The translations under genes and the position numbers were made by a program. A DNA stretch of 64,000 nucleotides from Halorubrum vacuolatum (GTDB lineage: Archaea; Halobacteriota; Halobacteria; Halobacteriales; Haloferacaceae), in assembly GCF_900188065.1 (NCBI RefSeq), contig NZ_FZNQ01000004.1:62001-126000 (forward strand), written 5' to 3'. A model generated the notes under the pieces. That model saw only the letters and a list, made by a program, of their open reading frames with translations. It made no database searches and had not been told where the DNA came from. Of this stretch, positions 15,691-22,723 are shown piece by piece (position 1 is the stretch's first letter; each line of letters begins with the position of its first letter).

Positions 15691-15891
15691 ATGGTATTCA
15701 AGAAGATCACGCTGATCGGAACGAGCGAGGAGAGCTTCGACGCCGCCGCGGACGACGCGATCGACCGGGCCGAGGACACCCTGGAGAACGTCTACTGGGC
15801 GGAGGTAAAGGAGTTTGGGGTGGAGATCAAAAACGCCCCGGAGCGTGAATATCAGGCGGAGGTCGAGGTCGCCTTCGAACTGGAGGACTGA
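15691..15891 (+). CDS. Dodecin (flavin-binding/storage protein)
   Basis: 66-aa dodecin: [39 protein letters not shown] and [13 protein letters not shown] give the beta-alpha-beta-beta fold that assembles into a hollow dodecamer. The tryptophan in VYWAEVKE is the residue that stacks on the flavin pairs in the Halobacterium protein. A TTTATTA box at 15657-15664 is about 30 nt upstream of the ATG. The role is riboflavin/lumichrome binding and storage. It is monocistronic, with no flavin synthesis genes adjacent. Confidence 0.95.
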   Translation: MVFKKITLIGTSEESFDAAADDAIDRAEDTLENVYWAEVKEFGVEIKNAPEREYQAEVEVAFELED

Positions 15892-15996
15892 TCGGAGACG
15901 GTCCGGTGGACGCCGCGTCATCCGCGGTCGGGGCCCCGGCCGGTCGTCCCGCCGGGACCGATATCCATTTTCTACGGGGGGACCGAGGGGCACGAC

Positions 15997-16899
15997 ATGG
16001 AGATCCTCGTGTACGGCGCGGGTGCGCTCGGAAGTCTCATCGGGGGACTGCTCGCTCGAACACACGAGGTGACGCTCGTCGGTCGGGACCCGCATATGCG
16101 TCGTATCCGAGCCGACGGGCTGCGGATCGAAGGGGCGATCGAGACGGCCGTCCGGCCGCGGACGACGACCGACGGCCGCGACCGCAGCGCCGACATCGCG
16201 CTCGTGACCACGAAGGCGTACGACATCGACGACGCCGCACGGGCGCTTGCAACCGGCGAGTACGGGATCGTCTGCCCGCTCTCGAACGGACTCGTCGAGG
16301 AACGGTTCGCGTCGCTCGAAACGACGGTCCTCGCCGGCACCGCGAGCTACGGCGCGCGATTCGACTCGCCCGGTCGGGTTCGATGTACGGGGATCGGCGA
16401 GGTGGTGGTGGGTGGGCTGACGACGGACACACAGCCGGCGGCCGAACGCCTCCGTGAAGCCTTCGCCGCGGCAGGCGTTGAGGCGACCGCTGCGGACGAT
16501 ATGCCCGAACGGCGATACGAGAAGCTCGCGGTCAACGCGGCCATTAACGGCCCCTCGGCGCTCGCACGGATCGAAAACGGTAGCACGCTGTCGGGCCCGA
16601 CGGGTCCCGTCGCACGGGAGGCGGCCCGCGAGGTCGCGTGCGTCGCTCGCGCGGAAGGGATCGATCTCCACCGCGATCGAGCGGTCAGCGCCGCCGAACG
16701 TGTCGCGGCGAACACCGCGGGAAACCACTCCTCGATGCGCGAGGACGTCGAGCGTGGGCGGCGAACCGAAGTCGACGCGATCTACGGGGCCGTCATCGAC
16801 CGCGCGAACGACGTCGGGATCGACGTGCCGGTCTGTCGACTCCTCGATGCGCTGTTACGCGGATGGGAGGCCGAGCATGGGCTGCGCCCGTCGGAGTGA
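15997..16899 (+). CDS. Ketopantoate reductase-family (ApbA/PanE) oxidoreductase
   Basis: 300 aa. The N-terminal Rossmann motif is VYGAGALGSLIGGLLA (GxGxxG). ADIALVTTKAYDIDDA and CPLSNGLVEERF follow, then the C-terminal catalytic helices with the family lysine and asparagine in RRYEKLAVNAAINGPSAL and HSSMREDVERGRRTEVDAIYG. In the family, NADPH reduces 2-ketopantoate to pantoate for coenzyme A; in haloarchaea this is a plausible step, but paralogues with other substrates exist. It stands alone, about 100 nt after dodecin. Confidence 0.85.
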   Translation: MEILVYGAGALGSLIGGLLARTHEVTLVGRDPHMRRIRADGLRIEGAIETAVRPRTTTDGRDRSADIALVTTKAYDIDDAARALATGEYGIVCPLSNGLVEERFASLETTVLAGTASYGARFDSPGRVRCTGIGEVVVGGLTTDTQPAAERLREAFAAAGVEATAADDMPERRYEKLAVNAAINGPSALARIENGSTLSGPTGPVAREAAREVACVARAEGIDLHRDRAVSAAERVAANTAGNHSSMREDVERGRRTEVDAIYGAVIDRANDVGIDVPVCRLLDALLRGWEAEHGLRPSE

Positions 16900-16930
16900 A
16901 CCGCCTCACAAACGAAATCGCTGCCGACCG

Positions 16931-17152
16931 TTAACACCACTCCTCGAGGACCGGTGCGTCCGTCTGGTCGACGGAGAGCCACGCGTCCTCGCGGGAGACG
17001 TCGGCGATCACGAGCTCCGGTCGGGACCGGGTGGAGTCGACGGACGCCATCACGTCCGGCGACGGCGATACCGTCGCGTCGGCACCCGTCGGCACGCCGG
17101 GTCGGCGGCGGTCGGGGTCCGGTTCGTCCCAAGGAGTGGAACTCCGTGACAT
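16931..17152 (-). CDS. Small conserved haloarchaeal protein
   Basis: 73 aa with a disordered proline- and serine-rich first half and a conserved-looking end, ELVIADVSREDAWLSV, then DAPVLEEW. I have seen this IADVSRDDAWLSV-type ending in several small haloarchaeal proteins, but no function is known. On the minus strand a CTTATAAAT box (about 17177-17186) lies 26 nt before the ATG, and the short inverted repeat GTGAG-TATTT-CTCAC (17157-17171) separates box and start. It is convergent with the ketopantoate reductase-like gene. Confidence 0.72.
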   Translation of the reverse strand: MSRSSTPWDEPDPDRRRPGVPTGADATVSPSPDVMASVDSTRSRPELVIADVSREDAWLSVDQTDAPVLEEWC

Positions 17153-17367
17153 GGTAGTGAGTATTTCTCACGTATTTATAAGGGTTCCGAACTGTGACAG
17201 CGATCGCACTCAGACGTTCACAAACGTGCAAGCATGCGACTCTAATCAGCTAGATGAGTAGAAAAACACCGATTATCGATCACATAACCAATTTTCACGT
17301 GATGTGGGAACACTGTTTAAGATAGCATGCTGACAATAATTTCGGTTCCCGGTATGCAGCTCCACGG

Positions 17368-17426
17368 AATGGCCGAGACGGCGGGGCGGCCGGCCACGAA
17401 ATGGTCGAGACGGCGGGGCGGCCGGC
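17368..17426. repeat. Two-copy 32-bp tandem repeat before the CBS gene
   Basis: A 27-bp segment AATGGYCGAGACGGCGGGGC... occurs at 17368-17394 and 17400-17426 with one mismatch (period 32). It lies in the 312-nt gap 17153-17465. The left part of that gap (17200-17345) is AT-rich with a GTTTAAG box at about 17320, and contains no ORF I can support. Confidence 0.7.
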
Positions 17427-17465
17427 TTCGAAGTACACAAGAGGCGTGCCGGCAAATGGCGGGGC

Positions 17466-18314
17466 ATGAACGTAATAGACGCCATGACGTCGCGGGCGGA
17501 CCTCGTCGTCGTCGAGATCCCCGGGAGCCGCGGCGACGTGCTGGAGTACATTCAAGAGCACGGCTTCTCCTCGGTGCCGGTCGTCAAGCACGTCGACGGC
17601 GAGGAGATCTACCGCGGGCTCGTCTCGCGTGACGACCTCATCGAACAGCCCGACGAGGACCAGCTCGCGCTGTTGATGCGCGAGGTTCCGACCGTCGGTG
17701 CCGACGATGACCTCCGTGAGGCGGCGGCGACGATGGTCTCCGAGAAGTCCCGTCGCCTCCCCGTCGTCGATGGCGACGCGCTCGTCGGGATCGTCACCGT
17801 GACCGACGTGATCCGCGCCATCGCGCGGGGCGAGGTCGACGGATCGAGCGAGGTCGGCCCGCTCGCGACGAGAACGGTCAACACCACGTACGTCGGGACC
17901 CCCCTGCCCGTCGCCGAGCGTGAGATCGGGCTCGCGGACGTGCCGTACGCCATCGTTCTCGACGACGACGCGCGGATGGCGGGGATCCTCACCGAGGTCG
18001 ACATCCTGGAGGTCGCCCGTGTCGTCGAGGGCGAGGCGAGCACCGGGGACTCGATCGCCGAACAGGACTCCGAGTGGTCCTGGGAGGGGATCAAAGCGAT
18101 CGGGGCCCGCTACCTGCCGACACGGAACGTCGAGATCCCCGCCGAGGAGACGCGTCAGTTCATGACCGAGGACCTCGTCACCGTGACGGAGACGCGGACC
18201 GCAAAGGAGGTGGCTCAGGAGCTCATCACGAACGACGTCGAGCAGGTCCCGCTCGTGAGCGGTGCCGAACTCGTCGGCATCGTCCGGGACGTCGACCTCC
18301 TGGAGGGCCTCTGA
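17466..18314 (+). CDS. Four-CBS-domain protein coupled to glyS
   Basis: 282 aa made of two CBS pairs: residues 1-60 (NVIDAMTSRADLVVVEIPGS), 68-120 (MREVPTVGADDDLREAAATM, RRLPVVDGDALVGIVTVTDVI), about 140-190 (YAIVLDDDARMAGILTEVDIL) and 225-280 (TRQFMTEDLVTVTETRTAKE, EQVPLVSGAELVGIVRDVDLL). CBS pairs bind adenosyl ligands (AMP, ATP, SAM) or metals and act as energy or metabolite sensors. Its TGA overlaps the glycyl-tRNA synthetase ATG by one base (TGATG, 18312-18316), so the two are co-translated. A regulatory link to protein synthesis is inference. Confidence 0.88.
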   Translation: MNVIDAMTSRADLVVVEIPGSRGDVLEYIQEHGFSSVPVVKHVDGEEIYRGLVSRDDLIEQPDEDQLALLMREVPTVGADDDLREAAATMVSEKSRRLPVVDGDALVGIVTVTDVIRAIARGEVDGSSEVGPLATRTVNTTYVGTPLPVAEREIGLADVPYAIVLDDDARMAGILTEVDILEVARVVEGEASTGDSIAEQDSEWSWEGIKAIGARYLPTRNVEIPAEETRQFMTEDLVTVTETRTAKEVAQELITNDVEQVPLVSGAELVGIVRDVDLLEGL

Positions 18315-20110
18315 TGGGCGGCGGCGACCTCGTCGAGTTGGCGAAGCGCCGCGGATTCTTCTTCGGCTCGAACGGCGCATACGGCGGAACCGCCGGCTTC
18401 TACACGTTCGGTCCACAGGGGGCCGCGCTGAAACGGAACGTCGAGGACGCCTGGCGCGACCGCTTCACGATCAAGGAGGGAAACCGTGAGATCGAAGCGC
18501 CGACGGTGATGCCGGAGCCGGTCTTCGAGGCCTCCGGGCATCTGGAGGGGTTCGACGACATGCTGATCGCGTGTCCGGAGTGTGACTCCTCCCACCGCGC
18601 CGACCACCTCGTCGAGGACGCGACGGACGTCGAGGACGCCGAGGCGCTTCCCGGCGAGGAGGTCGAGGCGCTGATCGCGGACGCGGAAATCCCTTGCCCG
18701 ACCTGTGGGGCGTCGCTTTCGGGCGTCCCCGTCGAGAGCTTCAACCTGATGTTCGCGACCGACATCGGCCCCGGCGACGCCCAGCCGGGCTACTTGCGCC
18801 CGGAGACCGCACAGGGGATCTTCGTCGAGTTTCCCCGATTAAAGGAGTACGCCCGCGGGAACCTCCCGTTCGGGATCACCCAGATCGGTCCCGCCTACCG
18901 CAACGAGATCTCCCCGCGGGGCGGACTCCTGCGGCTTCGTGAGTTCACGCAGGCGGAGTTGGAGCAGTTCATCGATCCCGAGACGGACGACCCGCCGCTC
19001 GACCGCGTCGCGGACGTCGAAGTGACGCTCTACCCCGCCACTGAACAGGAGGCCGACGACGGCGACTACGTCGAGACGACGATCGGTGCGGCCGTCGAGG
19101 ATCGGATCATCGGCTCGCCGTGGGTCGGCTACTACCTCGGCGTCGCGAAACGGTGGTACGACCGGATCGGCGTCGATATGGACCGGTTCCGGTTCCGCCA
19201 ACACCTTCCCGGCGAGCGCGCGCACTACGCCACGGACTGTTGGGACGCCGAAAGCGAGGTGGACGGCGACTGGATCGAGATCGCGGGGTTCGCCTACCGG
19301 GGCGATTACGACCTCTCGAAACACGACGAGTACGGCGACGACTCCTTCACCGTCTTCAAGCGGTACGACGAGCCGAAGACGGTGGAGCGGGCGAGCGTCG
19401 ACCCGGACATGGCGACGCTCGGCCCCGAGTTCGGCGCGGACGCCGCGGCGGTCGCGGAGGCGCTGGAGACCCTCGCCGCCCGCGATCCGAACGCCTTCGA
19501 CGCGGCGACGGTGACCGTGGAGGTGGGCGAGGGCGACGCGGCCGAGACGTACGAGGTCGAAAGCGAGGTGGCGAACTTCTCCATCGAGGAGGTGACCGAA
19601 AGCGGCGAACACATCACTCCGCACGTGGTCGAGCCCTCCTTCGGGATCGGGCGAACCGTCCAGACGCTGCTCGCACACGCCTACCGAACAGACGAGGTCG
19701 ACGGCGAGGAACGGACCTACCTCGCGTTGGAGCCGGGGATCGCCCCGCGTGACGTCGCCGTCTTCCCGCTCGTGACGAACGACGACCGGTTGGTCACGTT
19801 GGCCGACCGGGTCGCAAGCGACCTCCGCGAGGCCGGCTTCTCGGTCGCGTACGACGACTCCGGCTCGATCGGCCGCCGCTATCGGCGACAGGACGAGGTC
19901 GGCACCCCGTTCTGTCTCACCGTCGATCGCGACGGGATCGAGGGCGACGGCCCCGAGACGGTGACGCTTCGCGAGCGCGACTCGGCCGTACAGGTGCGGG
20001 TGCCCGTCCCGGCGCTCGTCGACGAGGTGGCTACGCTTCGAGAGGACGGCGACTTTGCGGCCCTCCGCGAACGCCACGAACTGGTCGAAACGGACGTGGA
20101 GACCGCGTAA
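18314..20110 (+). CDS. glyS: Glycyl-tRNA synthetase (archaeal/eukaryotic alpha2 type)
   Basis: Class II aminoacyl-tRNA synthetase that charges tRNA-Gly. It starts MGGGDLVELAKRRGFFFGSN at 18314, much later than the open frame at 18074, because the preceding CBS gene ends here and homologues begin with this helix. Motif 1 region GPQGAALKRNVEDAWR, zinc cysteines CPECDSSHR and CPTCGASL, motif 2 AYRNEISPRGGLLRLREFTQ, motif 3 EPSFGIGRTVQTLLAHAYR and the C-terminal anticodon-binding domain (PRDVAVFPLVTNDDRL, DDSGSIGRRYRRQDEVG) are all present. 598 aa. It is translationally coupled to the CBS protein. Confidence 0.97.
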   Translation: MGGGDLVELAKRRGFFFGSNGAYGGTAGFYTFGPQGAALKRNVEDAWRDRFTIKEGNREIEAPTVMPEPVFEASGHLEGFDDMLIACPECDSSHRADHLVEDATDVEDAEALPGEEVEALIADAEIPCPTCGASLSGVPVESFNLMFATDIGPGDAQPGYLRPETAQGIFVEFPRLKEYARGNLPFGITQIGPAYRNEISPRGGLLRLREFTQAELEQFIDPETDDPPLDRVADVEVTLYPATEQEADDGDYVETTIGAAVEDRIIGSPWVGYYLGVAKRWYDRIGVDMDRFRFRQHLPGERAHYATDCWDAESEVDGDWIEIAGFAYRGDYDLSKHDEYGDDSFTVFKRYDEPKTVERASVDPDMATLGPEFGADAAAVAEALETLAARDPNAFDAATVTVEVGEGDAAETYEVESEVANFSIEEVTESGEHITPHVVEPSFGIGRTVQTLLAHAYRTDEVDGEERTYLALEPGIAPRDVAVFPLVTNDDRLVTLADRVASDLREAGFSVAYDDSGSIGRRYRRQDEVGTPFCLTVDRDGIEGDGPETVTLRERDSAVQVRVPVPALVDEVATLREDGDFAALRERHELVETDVETA

Positions 20111-20141
20111 TGGACCGGATTGGCGGCCCGATGGGTCACCG

Positions 20142-20765
20142 ATGAGCCTCCCGGGAGCGGCGTGGCGCGAACGCGTCGAATTCGAGCGACGCCTCGTGCA
20201 CGCGGGTGGAACCCTCTACGCCGTCCCGTACCTCCTCGGCTGGATCTCCTGGCAGCAGACCGGCTACCTCCTCCTTGTGGGACTCGCCATCGTCGCGATA
20301 CTGGAGGCGCTGCGCCTGCGCGGAGCCGCCGGTCCGCTCGATCCGCTGTACGACGCGCTCGTCCGGGAGTACGAGGCGGACGGGATCGCCGGCTACGCGC
20401 TGTATCAGGTGAGCATGACCGCCGTCGCGCTCGCGCTGGCGCCGACGCTCGCGATCCCGGCGATGTGGATGCTGTCGCTCGGCGACCCGATAAGCGGAAT
20501 GCTCGGGGACAACGGACCGACGGAGCCGAAGCGGGCGACCGTCTGGGTCGTGATGGGGCTCGTCTGTACGGCGATCGCGGCCGCCTTCACGGTTCCCGCG
20601 TTCGGGACGACCGTGGGGGTCGCCGTCGCGATCGCCGGGGGAACCGCCGCCGCCGTTGCGGACGGATCGCCACCGATCATTCGGGGGGTCGCCGTCGACG
20701 ACAACCTCACCATTCCGCCAGCCGCGGGCGTCGCGATGGTCGCCGTGCTCGCGCTCCTGGGGTAA
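20142..20765 (+). CDS. Dolichol kinase / phosphatidate cytidylyltransferase-like membrane protein
   Basis: 207 aa, about six transmembrane helices. RRLVHAGGTLYAVPYLLGW opens the protein as in dolichol kinases (SEC59-like), and WMLSLGDPISGMLGD with a conserved GDP-x-S/A motif and TEPKRATVWVVMG match the catalytic region, where CTP-dependent kinases carry the lysine. A role in dolichyl phosphate supply for S-layer/archaellin N-glycosylation is the likely interpretation. The start ATG 20142 lies 31 nt after glyS; an upstream in-frame extension overlaps glyS and is rejected. Probably part of the CBS-glyS transcript. Confidence 0.82.
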   Translation: MSLPGAAWRERVEFERRLVHAGGTLYAVPYLLGWISWQQTGYLLLVGLAIVAILEALRLRGAAGPLDPLYDALVREYEADGIAGYALYQVSMTAVALALAPTLAIPAMWMLSLGDPISGMLGDNGPTEPKRATVWVVMGLVCTAIAAAFTVPAFGTTVGVAVAIAGGTAAAVADGSPPIIRGVAVDDNLTIPPAAGVAMVAVLALLG

Positions 20766-20866
20766 GCGGCGTTCCGGGTGGGCAGCGTTCCGGGTGAGAG
20801 GACCCGACGGGAGGGCGTCGATCCCGGACCGATAGACGAAAGGGCCACGCGCACCGAGGTTCGGGT

Positions 20867-21205
20867 ATGAGCGAGGAACGCGAGGCCATCGCCCCGAGCG
20901 ACCTCGGCGGGGAGGGGCCGCCGATCGACGAGAAGCCGTACAAGATCGTCTTCGAGGCCAACAAGTGCTTCGGGGCGGGCAAGTGCGCGGAGGTGGCGAA
21001 AAACTGGGAGATGGACATCTCCACGGGGCTCTCGAAGCCGCGAACCTACTATTTAACCGAGGAGGAGCTGCCGGAGAACGTTCGGGCGGCGGAGGTGTGT
21101 CCGGCGAAAAAGGATCGGGGGATCATCCACGTCGTCGACCGCCGAACCGACGAGGAGATCGCGCCGGATCCACACGGCGACGGGACGCTGTCGGTCGACT
21201 GGTAG
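20867..21205 (+). CDS. Three-cysteine (3Fe-4S-type) ferredoxin
   Basis: 112 aa. Only three cysteines exist: C34 and C40 in NKCFGAGKCAEV, and C78 in AAEVCPAKK. The pattern C-x5-C ... CP is that of mono-cluster [3Fe-4S] ferredoxins, whose second position lacks the cysteine needed for a cubane. The N-terminal 25 residues are acidic and the C-terminal RRTDEEIAPDPHGDGTLSVDW tail is hydrophilic, as expected for a halophile. It stands alone upstream of tRNA-Leu. The redox partner is unknown; bacterial relatives often serve P450 or oxygenase systems. Confidence 0.82.
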   Translation: MSEEREAIAPSDLGGEGPPIDEKPYKIVFEANKCFGAGKCAEVAKNWEMDISTGLSKPRTYYLTEEELPENVRAAEVCPAKKDRGIIHVVDRRTDEEIAPDPHGDGTLSVDW

Positions 21206-21272
21206 TCCGGAACGGCCCGCGGGCGATCGTATCCGAAAGGGGTTTGCCCGCCCACCGAGAACGCGAGGATGC

Positions 21273-21357
21273 GCGGGGGTGGCTGAGCCTGGCCAAAAGC
21301 GGCGGACTTAAGATCCGCTCCTGTAGAGGTTCGAGGGTTCGAATCCCTTCCCCCGCA
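21273..21357 (+). tRNA. tRNA-Leu (anticodon UAA)
   Basis: 85-nt class II tRNA. Acceptor GCGGGGG/CCCCCGC; the anticodon stem GCGGA/TCCGC encloses the loop CTTAAGA, giving anticodon TAA. There is a variable arm between TCCGC and the T stem, a T stem GAGGG/CCCTT with one G-T pair, loop TTCGAAT and discriminator A. CCA is not encoded. Its last 20 bases (21338-21357) recur five more times downstream, marking this gene as an integration site. Confidence 0.96.
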
Positions 21358-21757
21358 TCCCGTGGCGAACGACTGTGAGCCACGGGTGCGGCTCAAAAAG
21401 GGATTCGAGCTAGAGAGCGGGAGGTGAGCGAGCCGTGCGAGCGAACGGGAGCGACCGTGGTTCGAATCCCTTCCCCCGCATCCCGTGGCGAACGACTGTG
21501 AGCCACGGGTGCGGCTCAAAAAGGGATTCGAGCTAGAGAGCGGGAGGTGAGCGAGCCGTGCGAGCGAACGGGAGCGACCGTGGTTCGAATCCCTTCCCCC
21601 GCATCCTACGGCGAGCAATTCGCGAGTCGGAGATATGGACAAAGAGGGATTCGAATCAGGGAGCAACTCCGTTGCGACCGAGGTTCGAATCCCTTCCCCC
21701 GCATCCCGTGGCGAACGACTGTGAGCAACGGGTGCGGCTCAAAAAGGGATTCCAACC
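21358..21757 (+). repeat. Tandem array of units ending in the tRNA-Leu 3' end (left part)
   Basis: Two adjacent identical 123-bp units (21358-21480, 21481-21603), one divergent 100-bp unit (21604-21703) and the first 54 bp of a fourth (21704-21757). Each complete unit ends with the exact 20-mer TTCGAATCCCTTCCCCCGCA of the tRNA (21461-21480, 21584-21603, 21684-21703). Every unit starts with a hairpin (CCCGTGGC/GCCACGGG in the first two) and contains AAGGGATTCGA facing TCGAATCCCTT, so it can fold into a long stem ending in a T-arm-like sequence. There are no variable spacers, so it is not CRISPR. Repeated integration and excision at the tRNA is the likeliest origin. Confidence 0.85.
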
Positions 21758-21771
21758 CACGACGATGTCCG

Positions 21772-22107
21772 CTACTGGATGCCGAGATATCCCGCAGCCT
21801 CCGCCGCGATTGTAGCAACGGCTTCTTCTGCGAGACGTCCCTCTTCATGTCGAATGTCACTGTGGCGGATCGAGACGATCGTCCAGGGGTTTACGTAGCT
21901 TTCACGCGGCAATCCCCCGGAGACGAAATCTTCCTCGTCAAGCGGGAGTGCAACAGGTCGCTGGGTCGTCGTGACGGCAGTATACAGGGCTTCTTCGTCG
22001 GAGAATGGGTGTGATTCATCGCTGAGACACACGTAGGGGCGGTAGTCGTGCCCCGCAAGGAGGTCGGGACCTTTCACCACCATCCCACGAGTATAGATGG
22101 CACTCAT
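21772..22107 (-). CDS. MazF/PemK-like putative toxin
   Basis: 111 aa. The order RGMVVKGPDLLAGHDYRPYV, AVTTTQRPVALPLDEEDFV, SYVNPWTIVSIRHSDI, EEGRLAEEAVATIA and a terminal AGYLGI follows the beta-barrel layout of MazF/PemK ribonucleases (RGxVV..., RPyvvLSde..., T..., gL...SyVnp..i..i, G.l...). Sequence identity to classical MazF looks low, so the family call is tentative. The start ATG (22105-22107) overlaps the stop of the upstream winged-helix gene as ATGA, and the two form a cassette inserted within a tRNA-Leu 3'-end repeat unit. It probably inhibits translation by RNA cleavage if a toxin. Confidence 0.65.
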   Translation of the reverse strand: MSAIYTRGMVVKGPDLLAGHDYRPYVCLSDESHPFSDEEALYTAVTTTQRPVALPLDEEDFVSGGLPRESYVNPWTIVSIRHSDIRHEEGRLAEEAVATIAAEAAGYLGIQ

Positions 22108-22421
22108 TCCTCGCCGTAGTAATCGTCCATCGTCGAGGCCGAACTCGCCGCTTGTTGTGCGGCATACGAAGCGAGGCGATCGTCTTCGCCGATCGCCCAA
22201 TATCGTCCACGATGCCGGACGAGGCCTCGATCCTCCAGTCGCGAGAGCACGGCACCGACGCTTCCCCGATTGATGCCGGTCGCCTCGTGGATCTCCGTCT
22301 GTGTAAACGCCTGATCACTGTGTTCGGCGAGAAACTGGAGGATGCGAGACGGCTGTGTGCCCGTCTGTATGTCGAGAGCGTCATCTGGGCCCTCCTCGAA
22401 CCGATCGATGCTGATTGGCAT
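22104..22421 (-). CDS. Winged-helix DNA-binding protein, putative antitoxin
   Basis: 105 aa. Winged-helix domain at residues about 22-75: PSRILQFLAEHSDQAFTQTEI, HEATGINRGSVGAVLSRLED (recognition helix), RGLVRHRGRYWAIG (wing). The acidic, alanine-rich tail ends MDDYYGEE and could bind the downstream toxin. The minus-strand promoter region is AT-rich (22422-22452, TTTATTTAC next to the ATG, TTATTACAC further up). It is the first gene of a two-gene operon with the MazF-like ORF (4-bp overlap). The antitoxin role is inferred from the operon and size, not from a recognised antitoxin family. Confidence 0.7.
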   Translation of the reverse strand: MPISIDRFEEGPDDALDIQTGTQPSRILQFLAEHSDQAFTQTEIHEATGINRGSVGAVLSRLEDRGLVRHRGRYWAIGEDDRLASYAAQQAASSASTMDDYYGEE

Positions 22422-22455
22422 AGTAAATAAAATGCAATAGAGTGTAATAACTGTT

Positions 22456-22628
22456 CGGTGCGAGCGAACGGGAGCGACCGTGGTTCGAATCCTCTCCCCC
22501 GCATCCTGCGGCGAGCAATTCGCGAGTCGCAGGTGTGTATTAACAGGGGGATTCGAATCAGAGAGCGGGAGGTGAGCGAGCGATGCGAGCGAACGGGAGC
22601 GACCGTGGTTCGAATCCTCTCCCCCGGA
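22456..22628 (+). repeat. Tandem array of tRNA-Leu 3'-end units (right part)
   Basis: The fourth unit resumes at GTGCGAGCGAACGGGAGCG (22458-22476) and ends at 22503; a fifth, 125-bp unit ends at 22628. Their end sequences (22484-22503 and 22609-22628) read TTCGAATCCTCTCCCCC instead of TTCGAATCCCTTCCCCC, and the last has CCCCCGGA in place of CCCCCGCA. The middle 28 bp or so of unit four are missing, replaced by the toxin-antitoxin cassette 21758-22455. From 22629 to 22723 there is only AT-rich DNA with two TATA-like runs (22644, 22666). Confidence 0.8.
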
Positions 22629-22723
22629 TCTTGCTTAAATTGGATATAAATCACCCACAACAGAGTATATAAACAATCGTCGAAGCAACGGGTAATACGA
22701 CACCGACCCGCCACCCGCGGACG

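Noticed and set aside
21049-21666. Minus-strand ORF of 205 codons with repeated GGRDSNHGRSRS/SNPFLSR text
   Set aside because: It is the antisense translation of tRNA-Leu and its repeat array. Such GGRDSNPRT peptides are a known mis-annotation across haloarchaeal tRNAs.
21358-21703. CRISPR array
   Set aside because: Units are whole tandem duplications carrying tRNA 3' ends, with no constant short repeat alternating with unique spacers and no cas genes.
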